A DNA stretch of 64,000 bases from Drosophila miranda (Eukaryota > Arthropoda > Insecta > Diptera > Drosophilidae), in contig NW_022881614.1 in the NCBI RefSeq assembly GCF_003369915.1, positions 13,880,001-13,944,000 of the forward strand. The letters are read 5' to 3'. Below the pieces are notes generated by a model. It saw nothing but the letters and a program-made list of their open reading frames with translations. It was not told the DNA's origin and did not search any database. Shown here one piece after another: positions 10,426 to 21,866 of this stretch. How positions within the stretch are numbered: position 1 is the first letter of the stretch; each line of letters starts with the position of its first letter. The position numbers and the translations under genes are program-made.

Positions 10426-11532
10426 TATACCCGATACTCAAAATGAGTATTGGGGTATATTAGATTTGTGGTAAAAGTGGATGTGTGTAACGTCCAGAAG
10501 GAATCGTTTCCGACCCCATAAAGTATATATATTCTTGATCAGCATCAATAGCCGAGTCGATTGAGCCATGTCTGTCTGTCCGTCCGTCCGTCTGTCCGTC
10601 TGTCCGTCCCCTTCAGCGCCTAGTGCTCAAAGACTATAAGAGCTAGAGCAACGATGTTTTGGATCCAGACTTCTGTGATATGTCACTGCTACAAAAATAT
10701 TTCAAAACTTCGCCCCGCCCACTTCCGCCCCCACAAAGGACGAAAATCTGTGGCATCTACATTTTTTAAGATACGATAAAACCAAAAACGCAGAATCGTA
10801 GAGGATGACTATATGTTCTAGAGTGTAAAATCTCAATCAGATCGTATTATTATTATAGCCAGAATCAAGAAAACAATTTCATTTTTTCTCGCCCTGTCTC
10901 TCTCTAACACACAGGTTTCATGGTCGGTTTTGTCAATTGCAAAATATGAGTTCAAGGATCTCAGAACCTATAAGAGCCAGAGCAACCAAATTTGTTATCC
11001 ACACTCCTGTGATATCGGACCTTGACCGTTTCGTGTCCAAATTTCGCCACACCCCCTTCCGCCCCCGCAAAGGACGAAAATCTGGGGGCATCCACAAATC
11101 TCAGAGACTATTAAGGCTAGAGTAATCAAATTTGGTATCCGCACTTCTGTTAGATCTCACTATAAAACGTATATCTCAGAATTTCGCCATACCCTTTTCC
11201 GCCCCCACAAAGGACGAAAATCTGTTGCATCCACAATATTGCACATTCGAGAAAACTAAAAACGCAGAATTATAGATAATGATCATATCTATCAGATTGC
11301 TGAATCTGGATCAGATCGGATCATTTTTGTAGCCAAAAGGAACAAATAAATTTGCAGTGGGTACGCAGCCCCCGACGTCACGCTCAGACTGATTTTCTGT
11401 CTCTCTCGCACGCACTTTTTGTCGTGTCGTTTAATATTAGCGGCGTCTGCCGGAGGAGAGTCATACCTACTTAGTATCGGGTATAACTGTAGAGTTGCGG
11501 TCTCCGCAGCAACTCACAACGTTCCCCCTCGT
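10426..11532 (+). mobile_element. ISY-like Helitron, full length
   Basis: Starts TATACCCGATACTC with its small inverted repeat GAGTAT and passes the conserved AAAGTATATATATTC core at ~10521. It then runs through GTCY repeats at ~10572-10612 and the G-rich boxes, and ends in the hairpin and CTCGT. It sits inside the BEL/Pao reverse transcriptase. Confidence 0.85.
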
Positions 11533-11550
11533 TTTGAGTATCGGGTATAA

Positions 11551-11680
11551 AAATAAAGTTCAACCTCTCTGTTCATGTATTCATCATTTTATTACTGGGT
11601 TTAAAAAGTGTAGTAGGATGTAGCCTTAGGATTCCTCTCATCGTCATCAGCACCTTTTGTCTTGCTCTTGTTTGCTTCGA
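11551..11680 (-). pseudogene. Relic of an unidentified gene 3' end
   Basis: Between two Helitrons lie ~130 bases that are not Helitron. On the minus strand they read as the last 24 or so codons of a lysine/aspartate-rich protein (EANKSKTKGADDDERNPK, then ATSYYTF and a stop). An AATAAA follows 9 bases after the stop. That is the look of a genuine gene 3' end. I do not recognise the protein. The 18 bases before it (11533-11550) are the tip of an inverted Helitron. Confidence 0.4.
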
Positions 11681-12763
11681 ATGAGTATTGGGGTATATTA
11701 GATTTGTGGTAAAAGTTGATGTGTGTAACGTCCAGAAGGAATCGTTTCCGACCCCATAAAGTATATATATTCTTGATCAGCATCAATAGCCGAGTCGATT
11801 GAGCCCTGTCTGTCTGTCCGTCTGTCCGTCCGTCCGTCCGTCCCCTTCAGCGCCTAGTGCTCAAAGACTATAAGAGCTAGAGCAACGATGTTTTGGATCC
11901 AGACTTCTGTGATATGTCACTGCTACAAAAATATTTCAAAACTTCGCCCCGCCCACTTCCGCCCCCACAAAGGACGAAAATCTGTGGCATCTATATTTTT
12001 TAAGATACGATAAAACCAAAAACGCAGAATCGTAGAGGATGACTATATGTTCTAGAGTGTAAAATCTCAACCAGATCGTATAATTATTATAGCCAGAATC
12101 AAGAAAACAATTTCATTCTTTCTCGCTCTGTCTCTCTCTAACACACAGGTTTCATAGTCGGTTTTGCCAATTGCAAAATATGAGTTCAAGGATCTCAGAA
12201 CCTATAAGAGCCATAGCAACCAAATTTGTTATCCACACTCCTGTGATATCGGACCTTGACCGTTTCGTGTCCAAATTTCGCCACACCCCCTTCCGCCCCC
12301 GCAAAGGACGAAAATCTGGGGCATCCACAAATCTCAGAGACTATTAAGGCTAGAGTAACCAAATTTGGTATCCGCACTTCTGTTAGATCTCACTACAAAA
12401 TGTTTATCTCAGAATTTCGCTCCACCCCTTTCCGCCCCCACAAAGAACGAAAATCTGTTGCATCCACAATATTGCACATTCGAGAAAACTAAAAGCGCAG
12501 AATCATAGATAATGACCATATCTATCAGATTGCTGAATCTGGATCAGATCGGATCATTTTTGTAGCCAAAAGGAACAAATAAATTTGCAGTGGCTACGCA
12601 GCCCCGACGTCACGCTCAGACTGATTTTCTGTCTCTCTCGCACGCACTCTTTGTCGTGTCGTTCAATATTAGCGGCTTCTGCCGGAGAGAGCCATACTGA
12701 CTTAGTATCGGGTATAACTGTAGAGTTGCGGTGTCCGCAGCAGCTCACAACGTTCCACCTCGT
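11681..12763 (+). mobile_element. ISY-like Helitron
   Basis: Starts inside the 5' terminal repeat (ATGAGTATTGGGG), missing only ~20 bases, and ends CCTCGT at 12763. It is inserted in the errantivirus env gene at a T-rich site (CTTTTTTTATTG) that is uninterrupted in the other env copies near 8632. Confidence 0.85.
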
Positions 12764-13265
12764 CTTTTTTTATTGTATTCAAGAGTCTATTGTTTATTTC
12801 TGTGAGTTTGTTTATTCGTTTCTCAAATTGTGTATTTATTACTATTTGCTTATTATAATTTGAAATTATATCATTAAGATTATTTTGGATCATATTTAGG
12901 TCATCATGATCGGGACTTCCGGCTATATATTTCCATGCCGTGCCGATCATATCTATAGATCTACTGTGTCGAGTGGGTGTAAGTGTATTTAATATAAGGT
13001 AAGTTTGGTTTATTTCATGGTCCAAGGTATTATAAAATGCATTATTTTTTAGGTCTTTTTCTATGTACCAAAGAGTTTGGTCTAGAGTTTGTTTTATTAG
13101 TGTTAAATCTATGACATGAATTAGTTTTGTATGTTCTGAGGTTAGTTTGCCTGTTTTAGTATGAATGGTTAAAACATGGCAATCGGTATAGTTGGTTATT
13201 TCGATAGATCCAGCTACTAATTGTAGGAGGAGTAATGATGTTATAAATCTGGAAGAGAATGAAGA
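12764..13265 (-). pseudogene. env: Errantivirus env, 5' third
   Basis: Env from the splice acceptor region (~13265) through the signal-like segment and ~100 residues of the body. It is truncated by the Helitron at 12763. Unlike the copies at 7613 and 19026, it keeps the base near 13070, so signal and body are in one frame here. It therefore shows that those copies carry a one-base deletion. Confidence 0.8.
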
Positions 13266-13426
13266 ATATCGTAAAAAAATTGTATTTTCCGATTCGTGGT
13301 GCTATAATCGGATGGAACCCGCAATCGGATAAATCTTTTAGTTTTGGGTGTAGTTATTTCCTATAATATAACCTTTAGTCATTTTAATACGGACATGGAC
13401 ATGGACCTATGAATATCGGACAGTTA

Positions 13427-14539
13427 TTAACTTTTTATGTTACTTTTGTGAACAATTTTTCCTGACACAACTTTAATTGTAGTGTTATTGTCTTCTTTTA
13501 CTATTTCTTTTTTAAATCTTGGAGACAATTTTGATCCTAACCGTGTGTTTATTTTTACGAATATTTCTTGACCTGGTGAGTATAGTATTATCGGTTTTTT
13601 TTTCTTGTTGTGATTTTTCAAATCCGAGTCCTGTTTGTTTTTAAGTTTGTCAATATTATTTTGTCGGCTTATTTCGTATTGGTCAGGATTTGTTGTTACG
13701 TTTCTACCAAAGAATACTTCTAACGGTTTTCTGTTGGATACTGAGTGTATCGAGAAATTGTACTCGTAAATGGCCTGATTCAGTAATTCTTGAAATGTGC
13801 TATAGATTCCTTTACTTTTTAAACACCGCATTATTTCTGAGAGGGTTGAATGGAATCTTTCTACCTGTACATTTACTGAGCTTTTGTAGGGTGGAGCTGT
13901 AAATATCTGAATTCCCAATTGGTCTTTCATCATAAACGGTATGGAAACTGAATTTAAGGATTTTTCATTGTCAATTACTACATTTTTTGGTACGCCGAAA
14001 TAAAACAGAGTATCATGCAGGGATGGTTTTATATCTTCGATGGATTTGGATTTGATGATTCTTCCTTGGGCTAATTTGGAAAATTTGTCTATTGCTGTCA
14101 AAACTAAATTTCTTTCTGTGGAATAAATATCAATGTGAATAGTGTGACCTGGATATTGTGGTATTGGTGTTTCCACGATTTCGGGATTAGTGGGGTGTCT
14201 GTCGTATTTTACTTCCTTACAAATCTGACACTGCTTTACTATAGTGGAAATTTTCTGTTTCATTTTTGAAAAATAGAATTTTTCGATGAGTTGTTTTTGA
14301 TTTTCTACGGCATTCCTGTGGGCCCTGTTGTGAACTTTTAAGATCTCTTCTTCTTGTTGGCTTTCGTTACTTAGATCTTCTACTCTACTTTGTGTGAATC
14401 TAACTTTGTATTGGAAGAAATTTGATGGGTATATTTTTTGGATTTGTCCCATAATATGTTCGGTTGTTTGAATTCCATTAATAACGGAGGGGTTAAGGTA
14501 TTTTTTTAATATTTGTGAATGTGTTTTGTGTAATTTCAT
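13427..14539 (-). pseudogene. pol: Errantivirus integrase
   Basis: Integrase-region frame of 370 codons. The HHCC zinc-binding domain (HNRAHR, CQICKEVKYD) lies at residues ~70-110. The DDE core has TIHIDIYS at ~135, VIDNEKSL at ~187 and the glutamate in VQVERFH at ~226. A basic C-terminal region follows. The frame is separated from the reverse transcriptase frame by a shift in a run of seven A near 14500, probably a one-base gain. Confidence 0.85.
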
Positions 14540-16035
14540 GTCGATGAAATGTTGGAAATGGTATACTAAATTTGTAATTATTTTCGTTTCCTGGAATTAT
14601 AAAGATTTGGTTTTTAAAAGCATTTATTGGTATTTCCATACTATGAATTAACCTTTCGGAGGAACTTTGGTTACTATGTTGTGTCGTGATGGAGTTTATT
14701 TCCTTGATTCTGGACAAAGAGTCAGCTACTGCATTGGCTTTTCCTAGTTTGTAGATTAGCTGATAGTCGTACTCTTCCAAAAATGTTCTCCATCGTTTTA
14801 TTCTCGCGTTTCCATTCCAATCGCTCATGGAATGGGTTAAGGTTTGATGGTCGGTGTAAATTTTTACCTTTGCTCCCCCATAGAGATAATTTCTCAAAGA
14901 CTTCAATGACCATATTATTGCTAGCATTTCTTTTTCGTTTGCTGCATAATTTTCTTCGGCTTTCGAAAGGGTTCGGGAAATGAAGGATATTGGTTTGTCA
15001 TTTTGAGCAAGAACTGCTCCTAATGCGAAATTTGAGGCATCTGTTGTGAGTTGAAACTCTTTATTGAAATCTGGGTATTGTAAAATGACTTCTGTCGAAA
15101 TGAGGGTGTTCTTGAGTTTTTTGAAAGCTTTCATTGCCTCTGGGTCAAAGTGAATGATTTTTTTGCTCGAATTGTTTTTAGATACGCGACCATCTTCCCC
15201 TCTTAATAATGAGGTAAGTGGTTTGGCTAGCATTGCATAGTTATTTATGAATCTTCTATAGTAACCGGACAATCCTAGGAAGGATCTGAGATCCTTTAAT
15301 GTTTTCGGACAAGGATACTTGGAAATGGCTTCCACCTTTGCAGGATTGGTTTCTATGCCTCTATCGGAAATAATAAATCCTAAAAATTCTACTTTATTTT
15401 TAAAGAACTCGCATTTGTCGAGTTGGCATTTAATATTGGCTTGTTCAAGGGTATCGAGTATGGTCGCGAGATTGTTAGCATGTGTTTTTTCATCTTTTCC
15501 AAAAATAATTATGTCGTCAATATAAATATAGCAGATTTCACCAATATGTGGTCGTAGGATATCGTCAAGGGTGCGTTGGAATATTGCCGGTGCATTTTTT
15601 AGTCCAAAGGGGAGACGTGTGAATTCGTATTTACCGTTGTTGATGGAGAATGCAGTTCTTTCGATATCTGATTTTATTAATAGAATTTGATGGAAACCTC
15701 TTTTAAGATCTAGTACTGAAAAGAACTTGTTGTTTCCTAGTTGTGCTAAAACTTCATTTATATTTGGAATGGGATATTTATCGGCAACAGTAACTAAATT
15801 TAGTTTCCTGTAGTCGATAACTACTCTGAATTTTTTCTTTTGAGAGGCATCCATTTTTTTCGGAACCAGCCATACGGGGGAATTGGCCGGGGACCTAGAT
15901 GGTCTAATTATCCCGTCATCTAGTAGTTCTTTTATTTGTTTCTCTACTTCTGTTTTGGATCCCACTGGTAGGGGGTAACATCGTGAATAAACTGGAGTAT
16001 CAGAGGTGGTGCGGATATCTGCTTTAATGTTTGTT
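14493..16035 (-). pseudogene. pol: Errantivirus reverse transcriptase and RNase H
   Basis: About 510 codons of Ty3/gypsy-type reverse transcriptase. Motifs in order are SPVWLVPKK, RVVIDYRKLN, FSVLDLKRGFHQI with the first catalytic aspartate, LPFGLKNAPAIFQR, and the YIDD box. The thumb follows (DLRSFLGLSGYYRRFI). RNase H comes next, with TTDASNFALGAV, ENYAANEKEMLAI and YTDHQTL. The frame is open across this whole stretch. The 17 codons preceding it (16036-16088) belong to an adjoining repeat and are not part of the element. Confidence 0.9.
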
Positions 16036-16255
16036 TTTGCGACTGTTTTTTTTGTTGAACTATTTTGTTTAAACCTTGTTTTAGTCAAAATACAATAAAA
16101 GCAAGGACTAAAAACTAACCAATTGTGTAGAAAATTTATTCATCAATGAGCTAAAATTGTGTGGGCACGGCTAAATGTTCTATATAGCTGGTAATATTTG
16201 ACGGAATATCAAAGACGAGGAATATATAAAATAGAACTTGAATTCGTCAGTATAT
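16036..16255. repeat. Dispersed AT-rich repeat member
   Basis: Sequence shared, inverted, with ~52740-52915 and more distantly with 53690-53995 and 38745-38900. Landmarks are ATGCCCACA/GGCACGGC, GATGAATAAATTTTCTACA and GATATTCCG-like boxes. It lies immediately upstream of the Myb/SANT-like gene promoter in both gene copies. Confidence 0.65.
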
Positions 16256-16257
16256 TT

Positions 16258-16350
16258 ACGGTATATTTTTAAAATGAGACGGTGTATTTTGGTATATTTC
16301 TAAGAGTCCGACCGTATATTTGATCGATAAGTTCACGGTAACACTGACAA
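16258..16350 (+). promoter_or_regulatory. Housekeeping-type core promoter of Myb/SANT gene copy B
   Basis: Three GGTATATTT/CGTATATTT boxes resemble Drosophila promoter Motif 6. A TGATCGATAA box resembles DRE. GGTAACACTG at 16337 resembles Motif 1 (GGTCACACT). This is the usual TATA-less arrangement just upstream of a transcription start. The same array is conserved, inverted, at 52605-52705. Confidence 0.6.
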
Positions 16351-16616
16351 GGTAAATAAATATTTCGTAAAAAAATAAATTAATAGATCCGATTTATGTA
16401 AATCTGGAGAGATTCAAGTCCCTGCTACTGCTGAAGTGAACGCCGGATTGTCCTCTCCCCGTGCGCTGCAGGCTGTGCTGCTTGGCGTGGTGGAGATAGT
16501 GGGCGTAAAAGTGGGTCCAACTCCTGCTAATAGATACAAAAACACAGATTTGTGACAACGAATCAAAGGCCAAACTGACCAATCAGTCAAACAAAAAACC
16601 ACGGAACATGTAAATA

Positions 16617-17908
16617 ATGTTGAAAATGTTCGTAAAAATGTATACTTACCACCTCATTGTATACAGGGGCAAACACAGAACTGCGCAGCAAGATGCCATA
16701 TTCATCGCATTTATGGAGAGACACCCAATGATAGCCAAAAACTACCTCAAGGGTGATAAGCTGGCAGCTGAAGCCGCCAGGAAGCTGCTTTCAAAGGAGT
16801 TAAATAGCGTGGGTCCGCCTGGTCTTGGCTCTTGATAGGTATGGAAAGACTGGAAAAGCTGCATTCGTAAAAAGATTAACAATAACAACAATAACAATAA
16901 CATGGCTGCGGCAAAGGCTCGCTGTATCAGGATACACTCCCTGCTCTAGAGGATGCAGTGGCCGTGATCTGTGACTTGTATGATAAGCCCGACAGAGTAG
17001 TCGAATCTCGTCCAAAGGCACGTCCTGAAATTTCCAACCGTTTGCAACTGCAGGACATCAAGACCGACCACGACGAGGTCACAGCCACAGATGACGGTAA
17101 GACAAAAATATCAAGCCGCAAAAAATGTATGTACTATTTTTTTGTATGTAAAGATGATGAGGAAGAAGATGACTGCTCCAGCCGGATTAATTTATTTATT
17201 AAATTAACAAATTATCTGTTAATAATGGTGCTTAGTTACTAAAGGCGGAAAAAGATAAGTTAAAAGTTAGCTAAATTTAAATGATTATAAATATTGCATG
17301 CAATTAGTTTAAGAGACAGTTCAGGGGATAGGGTTTGACAGAGGGAGTTATAATTATGGCATAAAACCCTAAAAGGTTCATGATCAGCATAATTAGACCT
17401 ACATATGGGTAGACGGATAGGCCTAAAAGTACGGGTAGGTCTAGATGGAACGGCCAAGTCAATCTGACCCAAGAGAGTTTGGGAGTCAACAGTCCCAAGA
17501 AGGAGCTTGTGCACGAACATTACGCCATTGCATATTCTGCGATGGTGCAACGATGGCAGGTCAATAAGATTTAGGATTGGGACAGACAGATATATGGGCG
17601 TGAAATTGGAGCGCACTAGCACTTCGCAAACTCCATCTGCCAAAAAGCGCAAGCTGGTTCAAAATGATGTAAATGAATTAGAAATTGAACACGAGAGCAC
17701 GGTGCCGATGCTAATGGACATTGCAAAGGAGCTGCGGGACATGAATAGACAAACTCGCTTGAACGCCCAGCGCACAGAAGCCAATACGGACGCGCTTTTG
17801 GCTCTAGGCACACAGATCTCAGACCTAATTCAGCAACAGCTCAAGGAGCGCAAGCGTCTTAATGCTATAATGGAGAAATTTGTTCTCAAAATCGAAACAA
17901 CCGACTAA
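16617..17908 (+). pseudogene. Myb/SANT-like DNA-binding gene, copy B
   Basis: The start chosen is the ATG at 16617, conserved in the inverted copy. It opens a domain of the Myb/SANT-like class found in zeste- and apontic-like fly proteins: RTAQQDAIFIAFMERHP, YLKGDKL, and LNSVGPP at ~60-66. A ~63-base deletion near 16820 removes the end of that domain together with the exon's donor site, so the frame ends early at 16835. Downstream exons are the same as in copy A, including the non-LTR fragment at 17192-17580. The coiled-coil end stops at 17908. An AAC-repeat run at ~16880-16905 replaces sequence present in the inverted copy. It is most likely non-functional. Confidence 0.75.
17192..17580 (-). 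mobile_element. Non-LTR retrotransposon 3' end, copy B
   Basis: Same truncated ORF2 C-terminus and tail as at 5771-6161, in the same place of the gene. It differs by single bases and an 8-base shorter right junction. Confidence 0.75.
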
Positions 17909-18409
17909 CTAGTTCCACTATTTTAATTATGGTTTGCTAAAGAAAATATTGAAAGTGTCCCTCAAGACCTAATGTTTGACCAGGAAAGAAAGATCTGTCC
18001 ACTTTTTCAAACATTTAAGATTATTATAATTAATGTAAACTAGGCGCATAATGGGGAACCATGGGCATTTTTGAGAGATGTGAAACGTCGATTGGACAAA
18101 CGATAAAATAAACAGTTTGTTTGCTTTGGCAAATATTTTTATACTCAACAGACACGCAGTTGGTTTTGGCGGGAACCTTTTGAATTGAATTTTCTTGTCA
18201 AAATTGTTTAGTGTACTGTTTTTTAATCCCAATATCGTTTCTGGGTCTTTCGTTCAACGGTTTCCGGGTCAGAGGCTCACGAATACAATTATTGATGAGC
18301 ATATGAATGGGAAAATTATGCATTAATGACTATGAACTATACAATTCTTAAATAAGCTGCTTTTATAGTATTGCTAGTTAGGCTTGCAAAATGAAATAAA
18401 GTTCATATA

Positions 18410-18989
18410 AGTTAATTTTATCCTTATTCGAAGGACAAAATAAAAGATTATTTTGATTCTGTTCACATTAGCGAAGTGCTTTTATTGAATATCAGAATGT
18501 GACTGCTTAAATCTAGAATTATAATTCTTAAAGAAACCTATCGATGAACGCGGCAGAGGAACTTCGGCAGAGGCCGAATTGTTGGGGTCTTCAGAATTAT
18601 TGTAGGCGGCGGCGTCAGTGGCGACAGCGGAGTTGCAGTTATTGACCGGCAATAGGAAGTCAATGTTGCTGGTCGATGTTGGGGGTGAAGAACAGCGGAG
18701 TCATCAGAAATGCATTGTCGACATTATCGCAGTCGCGACGTCGAAGGCGGGGTGGGGGCGATGGTTTCTCGTGAAGTGCTGACTTGAAGTGGAGCGCATA
18801 AGCACTTCCAGAAATACAATGTTTCGGTTCTTGTTTTAGGCAGGAAATGGTTTTTACTTTTTGTGTAAATTGTGACAGAATTCTTGCGCATTGTTATTAC
18901 AATTGGGTAATAAACTATTGGGCAAGAATTTTTATACTTTTTTCTGTTTTAATTGGAAATAAGAGTATTGAACTCTTAGGGTGTTAACT
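18410..18989 (-). repeat. Errantivirus 3' LTR, copy B
   Basis: Duplicate of the LTR at 6997-7576, with the same termini and the polypurine tract directly beside it at 18990-19000. Confidence 0.7.
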
Positions 18990-19025
18990 CTTCCCCTCTT
19001 ATTTCATTTGTCCTCAAATGAATTT

Positions 19026-20534
19026 TTAGAAATATGGTATGTTATTAAATTCAAGATTTTGGTTTGTGTTTGTTGGTATCTTTGTATCGGTTTTGATTTT
19101 GATGTCTGGTATTTCTGGAGGAATGTTGAGTATCACTTTTTGTGGTTTTCGACACACATGTGATATTATGATCAGTATTATTGCAGTTATAAATAGCGTA
19201 ATAAGAGTCATACTATTTATTGAGGAGTGAGTTTGAAGGAAGTTTAAGTGTTTCGTATTGTTGATGTGAAGTTCATCGAGTGCTTTGAGAGAAAGTATTT
19301 TTATGGGTTTTTCTTGCAATGGGCCTACTTGTACGATTGGAGTTTGTGGTTTGGTTATAGTTTTGTGAATGCTTGTAAATTTCTTTTCGCTAATGTTTAT
19401 TGTATCGTTCCAGTACTTTAGTAAGTACGTGCCCCTTAGTTTTTCATAGCCGTTTTGCCATTTTATTGTTCCGTTGAAGTTATTTAGGAGGAGTGAGTCG
19501 GAATCTATTTCTTCTATAGGTTCGATGTGTTCTGTATTGCTGTAGTTACACGAGGAATCTTTCCCTATCAATAATCTACTAATACAGTTATCGTGGTTTA
19601 AGTTGATTACATTATTTGTTTTGCAAATTTTTACGTTATTGTAGTCTTTACATGGTTTACTAATTCCGTAAGTGTTCAATTCATTAATAAATATTTCTTG
19701 GAAAGGTAAATTAACAATGAGGTTTTTTCGGACGACCGGTCGAATAATGATATCTTTATAGGTTTCTTTTTCTAACTTAGGGATTCTAATAATATAGAGT
19801 AATGTGTTTTTATTATATAAAATTGAGACGTCTGCAAACTCAAGCATTTCTTCTATTGAATTGAGTGGGGTTAGTATTTCCTTAAAGTTTTCTTTAATTG
19901 TCTCTATTTCGTTTTCGTTAAGAAGGAATGTGTTTACTATATTTATTTTTGCCCATTGAATTGCATATTTTACATTGATTAGTTCTTCTTTTATAAGTCG
20001 GGTTTGAATTTGTAGACTAATGGCTATTTCGTTGCTGAATGAATTGTCTTTTTTTATTGTATTCAAGAGTCTATTGTTTATTTCTGTGAGTTTGTTTATT
20101 CGTTTCTCAAATTGTGTATTTATTACTATTTGCTTATTATAATTTGAAATTATATCATTAAGATTATTTTGGATCATATTTAGGTCATCATGATCGGGAC
20201 TTCCGGCTATATATTTCCATGCCGTGCCGATCATATCTTTAGATCTACTGTGTCGAGTGGGTGTAAGTGTATTTAATATAAGGCAAGTTTGGTTTATTTC
20301 ATGGTCCAAGGTATTATAAAATTCATTATTTTTTAGGTCTTTTTCTATGTACCAAAAGTTTGGTCTAGAGTTTGTTTTATTAGTGTTAAATCTATGACAT
20401 GAATTAGTTTTGTATGTTCTGAGGTTAGTTTGCCTGTTTTAGTATGAATGGTTAAAACATGGCTATCGGTATAGTTGGTTATTTCGATAGATCCAGCTAC
20501 TAATTGTAGGAGGAGTAATGATGTTATCAATCTG
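19026..20534 (-). pseudogene. env: Errantivirus env, copy B, frameshifted
   Basis: Same organisation as copy A: splice acceptor near 20535, signal-like segment, one-base deletion near 20348, then a 427-codon body with heptad-rich helices and a transmembrane helix. Only a handful of residues differ from copy A, including two in and just after the transmembrane segment. Confidence 0.85.
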
Positions 20535-20667
20535 GAAGAGAATGAAGAATATCGTAAAAAAATTGTATTTTCCGATTCGTGGTGATATAATCGGATGGAA
20601 CCCGCAATCGGATAAATCTTTTAGTTTTGGGTGTAGTTATTTCATATACTATAACCTTTAGTCATTG

Positions 20668-21866
20668 TTCGGAGCAGAACCCAGCCGATTAGCTGCTTGC
20701 CAAATAGCACCTAATTCTTGGCCCTCAGCCGCTTATTTTGTTTGTTACTTATGTCTATGTCACTCATTTGTTTGTTAAAGCTCTGCGCTTGCTTGCCCTG
20801 CTAAACGCTCTCTGCCAGCTCGCTCTTCGCTATCTCCGCTTTGCGTCTGCCATTTCTGGATATTCCATGTCGTGCCATTTTAGATTCCGCTTCTCAGGTT
20901 AACTTTATAACATCGAGACTCGCCAATCAGCTGCAGTTAGATCCTCACCCGTCTCACGTTCAAATCGCCGGTATTGGAGAGTCAATTCTACCATCCAGCA
21001 AGGCTGTGGACATCGTCCTGCAATCTCAAGACGAAAGCTATCGCGGTTTCCTCTCTGCAATTATCACTGCCTCAATCACAGGAATGCAGCCTAACTTCGG
21101 CCTAGACGCAAAGGATTGGCCAATGCCAAATAATCTAAAACTGGCTGATCCTAATTTCGCCAAGCCCCAGCGTGTCGATCTGTTGATAGGTGCTGGTTTG
21201 TTCTTCGAATTAATGTGCGTTGGACAGATTCGACTGTCAGACCAATTGCCAACATTGCAGAAGACGAAACTTGGCTGGATAGTGTCAGGAAGTATTAAAA
21301 ACTCTGAGAAAGCCCGTGCGGCGCTAGCAGCCGTTGAAGATCCCCCTGTCATCTCCGCTTGCGAGACTAATTTGTGCGATATTGTAAGGCGGTTTTGGGA
21401 AGTCGATGGAGATTATTCGCCCTCATCAATTTCGGAGGAAGATATTCATTGCGAACAGCATTTCGTCACAAACTGCATTCGCCTAGAGTCCGGAGCTTAC
21501 TCCGTGCGTTTGCCAACCAAATTCAGTCTAGAGGAATGAAGAGAATCGTATCAGCAGGCGCTACGTAGATTTCTCAATTTGGAGAGGAAGCTAGCAAAAA
21601 ATGCACAGCTTAAGCCAAAATATATGGAGTTTCTCCAGGAGTATCGTGATTAGGACACATGTCGCCAGCTTCGCGGCAGTCAGACCTCCTGCAGTACTTC
21701 TTGCCTCACCATTGCGTCCACAAGCAGGATAGTACAACCACCAAATTACGCGTAGTGTTCGATGGATCTGCCAAAACAGCGTCTGGAGTATCACTGAATG
21801 ATGCGCTAATGGCTGGACCCACCATCCAACCTAAAATTCTGATAACTCTGCTTCGTTTCCGCTTTT
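20668..21866 (+). mobile_element. BEL/Pao 5' fragment, copy B
   Basis: Duplicate of 9255-10425. It lacks the ~36-base deletion, so it keeps VVFDGSAKTASGVSLND near 21770, the conserved N-terminal reverse transcriptase motif of BEL/Pao. It ends at the Helitron at 21867 at the same base as copy A. Confidence 0.7.
20841..21539 (+). pseudogene. BEL/Pao protease, copy B
   Basis: The 232-codon protease frame as in copy A, with the AILDSAS active-site motif. It differs by a few residues near position 170-185. It stops at 21537-21539. Reverse transcriptase homology then continues in another frame to 21860. Confidence 0.8.

Larger units (their letters stand above)
12764..16035 (-). mobile_element. Errantivirus pol-env segment
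   Basis: Minus-strand errantivirus of the same family as the env copies. It runs from the reverse transcriptase fingers through RNase H and integrase into the first third of env, where a Helitron cuts it. Upstream it ends near 16035 at a dispersed repeat, so gag, protease and the 5' LTR are missing. Confidence 0.85.
16922..21866. repeat. Segmental duplication copy B
   Basis: Near-identical partner of 5501-10425. Both copies carry the same non-LTR fragment, the same env one-base deletion and the same BEL/Pao break with a Helitron. These lesions therefore predate the duplication. Confidence 0.9.

Noticed and set aside
16036-16088. The first 17 residues (MTKTRFKQNSS...) of the errantivirus reverse transcriptase frame as a true N-terminus.
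   Set aside because: The same bases occur at ~52863-52915 without the errantivirus, so they belong to the adjoining dispersed repeat.
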